A DNA stretch of 38,748 nucleotides. Source: JBGRQB01 sp041725875. GTDB taxonomy: Bacteria > Bacteroidota > Ignavibacteria > Ignavibacteriales > Melioribacteraceae. Position numbers and translations under genes: made by a program. The stretch is from the NCBI GenBank assembly GCA_041725875.1, contig JBGRQB010000019.1, forward strand, positions 1 to 38,748, in the 5' to 3' direction. Below are positions 34,277-38,748 of this stretch, in pieces (position 1 is the first letter of the stretch; every line of letters starts with the position of its first letter). The notes beneath the pieces were generated by a model, which saw only the letters and a program-made list of their open reading frames with translations, did no database searches and was not told the DNA's origin.

Positions 34277-35572
34277 TTACCTTGATCTGCGGGATGATGA
34301 TCTTGAACTTCCCGAAGAGCGACTGCTTGAACCTGTAGATCTGCTGCTACTGCTCGAACTTGATGATCTGTATGAACTCGAAGATCTGCTACTCGAACTG
34401 GAAGAAGGTCTGTATGAGCTTGATGACCTGCTGCTAGAGCTTGAGGGTCTGTACGATCTCGAACTGGAACTCGATCTCGAGCTTGATGATCTGTAACTTG
34501 AAGAAGTTCTGCTTCTGGAAGTCCTTGAACTAGGAGATCTGTAGCTTTTTGATGTAGATCTGTTACTGCTGTTCGAATAACTGGATCTGGAAGTACTCTT
34601 GCCTGACTTTGAAATACTGCGCGGTACTGTTAGTTTTCTGCTTGAAGAACCATTGGATCTTGTAACACTCGATGAACGATATCTGTTACTATTGCCGTTT
34701 GTTATTCGTGTAGCATCATTTCTTCTTGTTCTTACTGATGAATTTCTATATTTATTGCTTCTTCTGTATTGATCACTTCTTTTACGGATAGATGATTTTC
34801 TCTCCTGAGTTCTTGAAGTAATTCTTGTATCTGAGCGGGAACCTCTATTAACTGACCTTCCGGTACTTATTCTGGTCAGATCACCTCTTCTGGTTAACGA
34901 ATATGAATCTCTGCTTCCGCTGCGGGTTCTGGTTCTTGTTGATGAGTTATCAACAACGCTTCTGCCGCTTCCATTTCTCAAACTTGATCTGGTAACAACA
35001 TTACGTCCGCCACTATTATCTCTTGCCGAACTTCTGTAATAATTTCTGTATTTAACATTTGAATGAGTATACCAGGGATAATCATGATGATAGTGTGAAC
35101 CGCCATAATAAGCATAACGATTGTAGTGATAATAATCATCATAATACCAGTGGTTATGACCCCAATAATAGTAATCATTGTAGTAATTGTGTCTCCACCA
35201 GTAACTGGAATATCTTGAAGGCCAGTGCGCTGAGAAATAGTAAGGATCATAGAACGGATCATAAAATGAATCAAAAGCCACAAAATTATCTGAGCCTATC
35301 CACAGCATAACTTTACCCGGATATGGTCCGTATCTGAAATCATAATAATTTGGAGCAAAAATTCCATATTGCCCGTTGTAATTGTAGTACGCTCTGTCTT
35401 CATCATAAACAACAGAGTCCCCTTCCTCAATGTACTCATCATCGTAATAATCTGCATCTGAATATTCTCCATATCCATAATCGTCATAATCACGATCGTA
35501 GCCCAACTGTGTATAGCAGCCAGTAAATAAAAATAATAGTGCTATCACCGGAAATAATATTTTCTTTTTCAT
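34277..35572 (-). CDS. Low-complexity lipoprotein: Tyr/Asp-rich head, Arg/Ser-rich tail
   Basis: A 431-residue lipoprotein: signal ending LFTGC (Cys19). Residues 20-180 are extremely rich in Tyr, Asp, Trp and His (YDRDYDDYGYGEY, WWRHNYYNDYYYWGHNHWYY). Residues 180-431 are almost only Arg, Ser, Thr and Asn, becoming SSSRSSSSYRPSS-type repeats at the end, with very high positive charge. A central ordered part (GKVMLWIGSDNFVAFDSFYD) may be the only folded segment. Opposite charge in the two halves suggests self-association, adhesion or binding of anionic polymer at the surface, but that is inference. No named family. First gene of a two-gene unit with the 32816 barrel protein; terminator upstream separates it from the next gene. 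Reading frame is intact and codon use varies within the repeats, so it is selected as protein. Confidence 0.7.
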   Translation of the reverse strand: MKKKILFPVIALLFLFTGCYTQLGYDRDYDDYGYGEYSDADYYDDEYIEEGDSVVYDEDRAYYNYNGQYGIFAPNYYDFRYGPYPGKVMLWIGSDNFVAFDSFYDPFYDPYYFSAHWPSRYSSYWWRHNYYNDYYYWGHNHWYYDDYYHYNRYAYYGGSHYHHDYPWYTHSNVKYRNYYRSSARDNSGGRNVVTRSSLRNGSGRSVVDNSSTRTRTRSGSRDSYSLTRRGDLTRISTGRSVNRGSRSDTRITSRTQERKSSIRKRSDQYRRSNKYRNSSVRTRRNDATRITNGNSNRYRSSSVTRSNGSSSRKLTVPRSISKSGKSTSRSSYSNSSNRSTSKSYRSPSSRTSRSRTSSSYRSSSSRSSSSSRSYRPSSSSSRSSSSYRPSSSSSSRSSSSYRSSSSSSSSRSTGSSSRSSGSSRSSSRRSR

Positions 35573-35623
35573 TTTGGGTTCCTCGCTTATTAATTGCTAT
35601 GCCAAACAAGCAAATAGTATACC

Positions 35624-35667
35624 AAAAACAAAACCCTGTTTTAAGCTTAAAACAGGGTTTTGTTTTT
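35624..35667. terminator. 44-base perfect palindrome, bidirectional terminator
   Basis: The sequence is a perfect palindrome centred on AAGCTT (35643-35648); the central arms are AAAACCCTGTTTT / AAAACAGGGTTTT and the flanks AAAAAC / GTTTTT. It ends the cysS operon transcript coming from 35731 and could also work on the other strand. Upstream, 35573-35623 presumably holds the lipoprotein promoter. Confidence 0.8.
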
Positions 35668-35730
35668 CAAATTTAATCATCTATGTATATTGTTAGAGAC
35701 AATTTTTGTAGGTTAATTTATACAAAAAAA

Positions 35731-36501
35731 TTAAAATATACTTCTGATATACTCTACATAAAGTGCTCTGTCAGCCACTTTGCTTGTGAATTTATTGTTA
35801 TCCACAAGGTTTCTCAAATCCATACCAACTGTAAATCCGTCACCAACAACCCATCTGATTCCCATATTCAAATATCCGCGTCCGTCACTAAATGATTTTA
35901 CTGCATTATCATTTATTCCAAAATTATATTCGGCAAGTAACGATACTTTGGAACCAAGTGTTTTTTCAATTCCCAGCCAGATATTTGCATCTTTGTCTTC
36001 ATCATCTTTTTCAAAAGAATAGTTAACTCCGCCATGTACACTTAAATATCCCAAAAGATTAAAGTTTTTGGAAGCAACAATAAATGCACCCGGAGATTTT
36101 ATTTCATATCTTTTTAGTCCGTCGTTATAAACACCTTTTCCCTGCGAGTCAAAACCGATTGTAAGTGCTGGAATTCCTTCTGTTTCATCCATTAATCTCA
36201 AACGGGCATTTATTCCCGGCCACTCGTACCATTCAGGATCTCCCGATCCGATAAGATTTCCGGCTCCGTATGAAATACCAAAGCAGAAATTGGTAAATAC
36301 TCCCACTTCAATTTTAGATATCAAAACTCCATGCGGCATTACATCCATTGAAACACCCACAAATCCTTTTTCCAAAATTCCTGCCGATGGCATATCAATA
36401 AGGGATCTGTACTCATATTTGCTTCCGGTTCCTGCAGAACCCTGAGCAATAAGCAAGTTTGCAAAAAGTAAAATCGCAAAAACTAGTAAAAACTTTTTCA
36501 T
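35731..36501 (-). CDS. YjbH-like outer-membrane protein
   Basis: A 256-residue exported protein (signal MKKFLLVFAILLFANLLIAQ). The mature part starts GTGSKYEYRSLIDMPSAGIL, a segment met in small barrel proteins of the YjbH-like type in FCB genomes, then alternates strands (GFVGVSMDVMPHG, FCFGISYGAGNLIG, VSLLAEYNFGIND, GYLNMGIRWVVGDGFTVGMDL) and ends YVEYIRSIF with a terminal aromatic residue. Likely a 10-12-strand barrel. It starts 14 bp after the small membrane protein and is the last gene of the cysS operon. Function unknown. Confidence 0.7.
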   Translation of the reverse strand: MKKFLLVFAILLFANLLIAQGSAGTGSKYEYRSLIDMPSAGILEKGFVGVSMDVMPHGVLISKIEVGVFTNFCFGISYGAGNLIGSGDPEWYEWPGINARLRLMDETEGIPALTIGFDSQGKGVYNDGLKRYEIKSPGAFIVASKNFNLLGYLSVHGGVNYSFEKDDEDKDANIWLGIEKTLGSKVSLLAEYNFGINDNAVKSFSDGRGYLNMGIRWVVGDGFTVGMDLRNLVDNNKFTSKVADRALYVEYIRSIF

Positions 36502-36515
36502 ATAACTTCCTTTTT

Positions 36516-36896
36516 TTAAGTAAAATTGGAATTGATGATAATTTCTATTTTTGTCGGCATTAAAGAATAATCCGATTTAATAAACAAAACTACGGTTCCG
36601 GTTTCATTTTTGGCCTTTAACTTGATAATTCCTTCTTCGGAATTGTTTTCAGTCTCAACCAAATCAGAACCGGTTTCAAATTTATAACTAATTTCAGTTT
36701 TTCTAAAAGGAGCCTTGAACCCCATTGCATTAATCGGAACGGCAATAATTGTAGTTTCCGATTCATTATCCGCAAAAAGTTGAGTCTCCGAAACCTGAAA
36801 TTTCACTTCATAAACTGCAAGAATGTATTGCCAGCAAAGTAATAAAAGTGTAAAAACAACTATTGAAATAATTAAATAGATCAATTTATCTGTCAT
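36516..36896 (-). CDS. Small membrane-anchored protein with Ig-like domain
   Basis: A 126-residue protein: one N-terminal hydrophobic helix (about 5-28, YLIISIVVFTLLLLCWQYIL) and a beta-sandwich-like outside domain (VSETQLFADNESETTIIAVP... ending MPTKIEIIINSNF) with the look of an Ig-like or invasin-type fold. No catalytic motif. It starts 3 bp after the cysS stop, so it is translationally coupled to it, and precedes the YjbH-like barrel gene. I do not recognise the family. Confidence 0.65.
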   Translation of the reverse strand: MTDKLIYLIISIVVFTLLLLCWQYILAVYEVKFQVSETQLFADNESETTIIAVPINAMGFKAPFRKTEISYKFETGSDLVETENNSEEGIIKLKAKNETGTVVLFIKSDYSLMPTKIEIIINSNFT

Positions 36897-36899
36897 CGC

Positions 36900-38129
36900 C
36901 TAAATTTTATTCCAGCTGGTTCCTTCTTTACTGTCTTTTAACTCAATACCTATTTCTTTTAATTCGTCACGAATTTTATCTGCAAGAGCATAATTTTTAT
37001 CAGCTTTGGCTTCTTTTCTCAGTTTGATAAACAATTCCATTAATTCATTATCTAATCCGGCGCTTTCACTTTTCTCTTCAGAATAATCTATTATTCCCAA
37101 AACACCTTCAGCTGTTTTATCAAGAAACTCTTTTGCCTTCTGATAAAATTCAACATTAATGTCTTTGTTTTCCGCAACGGTTTTATTAAAAGCTTTTACA
37201 AAATCAAAGATAGATGCAACTGCTTTTGGAGTGTTTAAATCATCATCCATTGCATCTTCAAATAATTTGTAAAATTTATCAAAATCGAAATCGACTTTAT
37301 TTCCGGCTGTATTATTTGCCTTAATTCCGCTCATTACCGCTTTGGCAACACCGGTGATTTTATTTAATCCGCTTTGAGCTGATTTTAACAACTCTTCACT
37401 GAAGTTTAACGGACCCGCATAATGGCTCTGACTCAAAAACAATCGGATAACTTCAGGAGAAAATCTGTTTACAATTTCTCTTGCAGTGTAAAAGTTTCCA
37501 AGAGATTTAGACATTTTTTCGTCACGAATATTTAAAAATCCAAAATGAATCCAGTAGTTTACAAACTCTTTTCCTGTGCACGCTTCACTCTGTGCAACTT
37601 CATTTTCGTGATGAGGAAAAATCAAATCACTTCCGCCCATATGTATATCTATGCTTTCACCTAAATGCTTCATACTCATTGCAGAACATTCGATGTGCCA
37701 GCCCGGACGACCTTTTCCCCAGGGACTTTCCCAATATGGTTCATTCTCTTTTGCTCTTTTCCACAATGCAAAATCAAGCGGATTATTTTTTTCATCATTA
37801 ACTTCAACTCTTGCGCCAGATTCAAGATCATCAACGTTTTTTCCGCTCAGTTTTCCATACTCATCAAACTTTTTAACCTCAAAGAAAACATTGCCGTCAA
37901 CATTATATGCAATTCCCTTTTCTTCAAGTTTCTTTACTATGTCAATAATTTCACCCATATGCTCGGTTGCTTTTGGATGAAGAGTTGCCGGTTTTATTTT
38001 CAATTTTGCTGTATCTTCAAGAAAAGCAGCAATAAATTTTTCTGAAGCTTTCAAATTCAATAGTGACGCGAATATGTAGATGTGGGTTCCTGCTATTGAT
38101 ATTAGCTTTATAAGATATCTTACTCCCAA
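36900..38129 (-). CDS. cysS: Cysteinyl-tRNA synthetase, N-terminally truncated
   Basis: The frame gives 409 residues, but only residues from about 27 on (downstream of 38051) are CysRS. These include SEKFIAAFLEDT, HPKATEHM, GWHIECSAM (zinc Cys), DIHMGGSDLIFPHHENEVAQSEA (zinc His and Glu), the class I DEKMSKSLGNF motif, the DALR anticodon-binding domain and the C-terminal tail. The first 90 or so residues of the family, with the first zinc Cys, the HIGH motif and the DIDDK segment, are absent. The 26 residues in their place (MGVRYLIKLISIAG...) do not resemble CysRS. The enzyme as written could not form cysteinyl-AMP. Since cysS is essential, either an intact copy exists or the window joins two unrelated pieces near 38050. 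Heads an operon with two envelope genes. Confidence 0.8.
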   Translation of the reverse strand: MGVRYLIKLISIAGTHIYIFASLLNLKASEKFIAAFLEDTAKLKIKPATLHPKATEHMGEIIDIVKKLEEKGIAYNVDGNVFFEVKKFDEYGKLSGKNVDDLESGARVEVNDEKNNPLDFALWKRAKENEPYWESPWGKGRPGWHIECSAMSMKHLGESIDIHMGGSDLIFPHHENEVAQSEACTGKEFVNYWIHFGFLNIRDEKMSKSLGNFYTAREIVNRFSPEVIRLFLSQSHYAGPLNFSEELLKSAQSGLNKITGVAKAVMSGIKANNTAGNKVDFDFDKFYKLFEDAMDDDLNTPKAVASIFDFVKAFNKTVAENKDINVEFYQKAKEFLDKTAEGVLGIIDYSEEKSESAGLDNELMELFIKLRKEAKADKNYALADKIRDELKEIGIELKDSKEGTSWNKI

Positions 38130-38748
38130 TGTTTCCCATTGTCGATATTACCTAATTCAGCGGCTACAGTGAAATTGAGTGAGCTTGCAATTACTTTAGA
38201 GGCAAAGATACACTCTTTATCTTAACGTAAAATTTATCGTCGTCAACAGCACTGCACTTTTCTCGAAAACCACAGCTGTTTTTGTAGTGTATTGGCTCAT
38301 CGAAATATACTTCCGTAATGCTAAAGGGATTTTTTCCTGACTGACCTTCGGAAACGGAAAACAAAAGAGATGTAACATATTCGACTTGCGTTTCAATTTT
38401 CGGTAAGATTACACAGCACTGTAAGAAAGTTTATGTCGGTGGCTAAAGCAACATGTAAATCTTGACGTCATAGAGTAATCATGAAAGGAATCGACTACTG
38501 AGGGCAAAATGCAGAAAACAAATGAATTGTAGCTTAACTTCAACATTATCCCTGAACAACAAGCTAGTTTATTTACAAATAAACTTTTGGTAAGATTACA
38601 TATTCAAGGTCGTTAAAATGTCAATAGCAAAGTAAATATTTCCGCAATCTAAGGGTTTTTTCCCTTGGTCACGGTCTGTCAATAAATCAATTCTATGAAA
38701 GTGAAGCGTTTGGTGACGCGCGTTTTGTCAAAATTCTTATAATTTCCC
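38052..38748. other. Non-coding DNA of different character past the cysS break
   Basis: No open frame of note on either strand, and no insertion-sequence or tRNA features. GC looks a little higher and codon-like periodicity is absent, unlike everything to the left. GGTAAGATTACA occurs twice (38402-38413 and 38589-38600), and a small AAGGG-TTTTTT-CCCTT hairpin lies at about 38651-38666. This could be host or other foreign sequence joined by misassembly, or inserted DNA; I cannot identify the source. Confidence 0.5.

Noticed and set aside
34978..35493. Long frames on both strands inside the Tyr/Arg-Ser lipoprotein gene
   Set aside because: They are Met/Thr/Ile- or His/Asn-rich by-products of repetitive codons, without start signals.
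1..38748. CRISPR arrays, rRNA and tRNA genes
   Set aside because: Looked for regular short repeats, conserved rRNA words and tRNA cloverleaf patterns; none seen by eye.

Overview
The window is low-GC bacterial DNA with most genes on the minus strand. It looks like a member of the FCB superphylum, probably on the Ignavibacteria/Chlorobi side of Bacteroidota. The evidence is a secreted subtilisin with a C-terminal type IX secretion sorting domain (NYPNPFNP motif), many outer-membrane beta-barrel and lipoprotein genes, two promoters of the Bacteroidota TTTG-N19/20-TAnnTTTG kind, and two small peptides with a pinensin-like leader. This placement is an inference; no rRNA gene is present.

Layout. 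1-3200 looks accessory: a PD-(D/E)XK restriction-endonuclease-like gene cut by the left edge, about 1 kb of gene debris, a SAM methyltransferase and an orphan small protein. 3206-13423 holds a large cytoplasmic hybrid histidine kinase, the ptb-buk pair that makes ATP from butyryl-CoA, a FapA-family protein and a membrane sensor kinase. 13442-18109 is housekeeping: uvrA-rdgB, a YigZ/IMPACT protein and an Rrf2 regulator. 18102-23416 is one tightly packed minus-strand operon: lepA, a signal peptidase I homologue that has lost both catalytic residues, a T9SS-exported subtilisin and an O-methyltransferase. 23586-25421 is a secreted beta-propeller protein fused to a degenerate metallophosphoesterase. 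25480-26560 is a two-gene island of cysteine-rich peptides that look like RiPP (lanthipeptide-type) precursors; each has a similar promoter and leader RNA, and no maturation enzyme lies nearby. 26582-32740 is a cell-envelope operon: rsgA, a TPR lipoprotein, a DUF4292-like lipoprotein, an EnvC-like LytM protein and a beta-barrel protein. 32816-35572 carries an outer-membrane protein and an extreme Tyr/Asp- then Arg/Ser-rich lipoprotein. 35731-38050 is cysS, a small membrane protein and a YjbH-like barrel protein.

Most notable: (1) the tandem cysteine-rich RiPP-like precursors with conserved upstream elements; (2) rsgA, whose complete reading frame has no ATG, GTG or TTG at its proper N-terminus and appears to start at AUU, a few bases after the U-tract of an intrinsic terminator; (3) a pseudo-signal-peptidase in the classical lepA-lepB position, co-transcribed with a secreted protease; (4) an abrupt loss of the first ~90 codons of cysS near 38050, followed by ~700 bp of non-coding DNA of different character, which is either an insertion or a chimeric assembly join.
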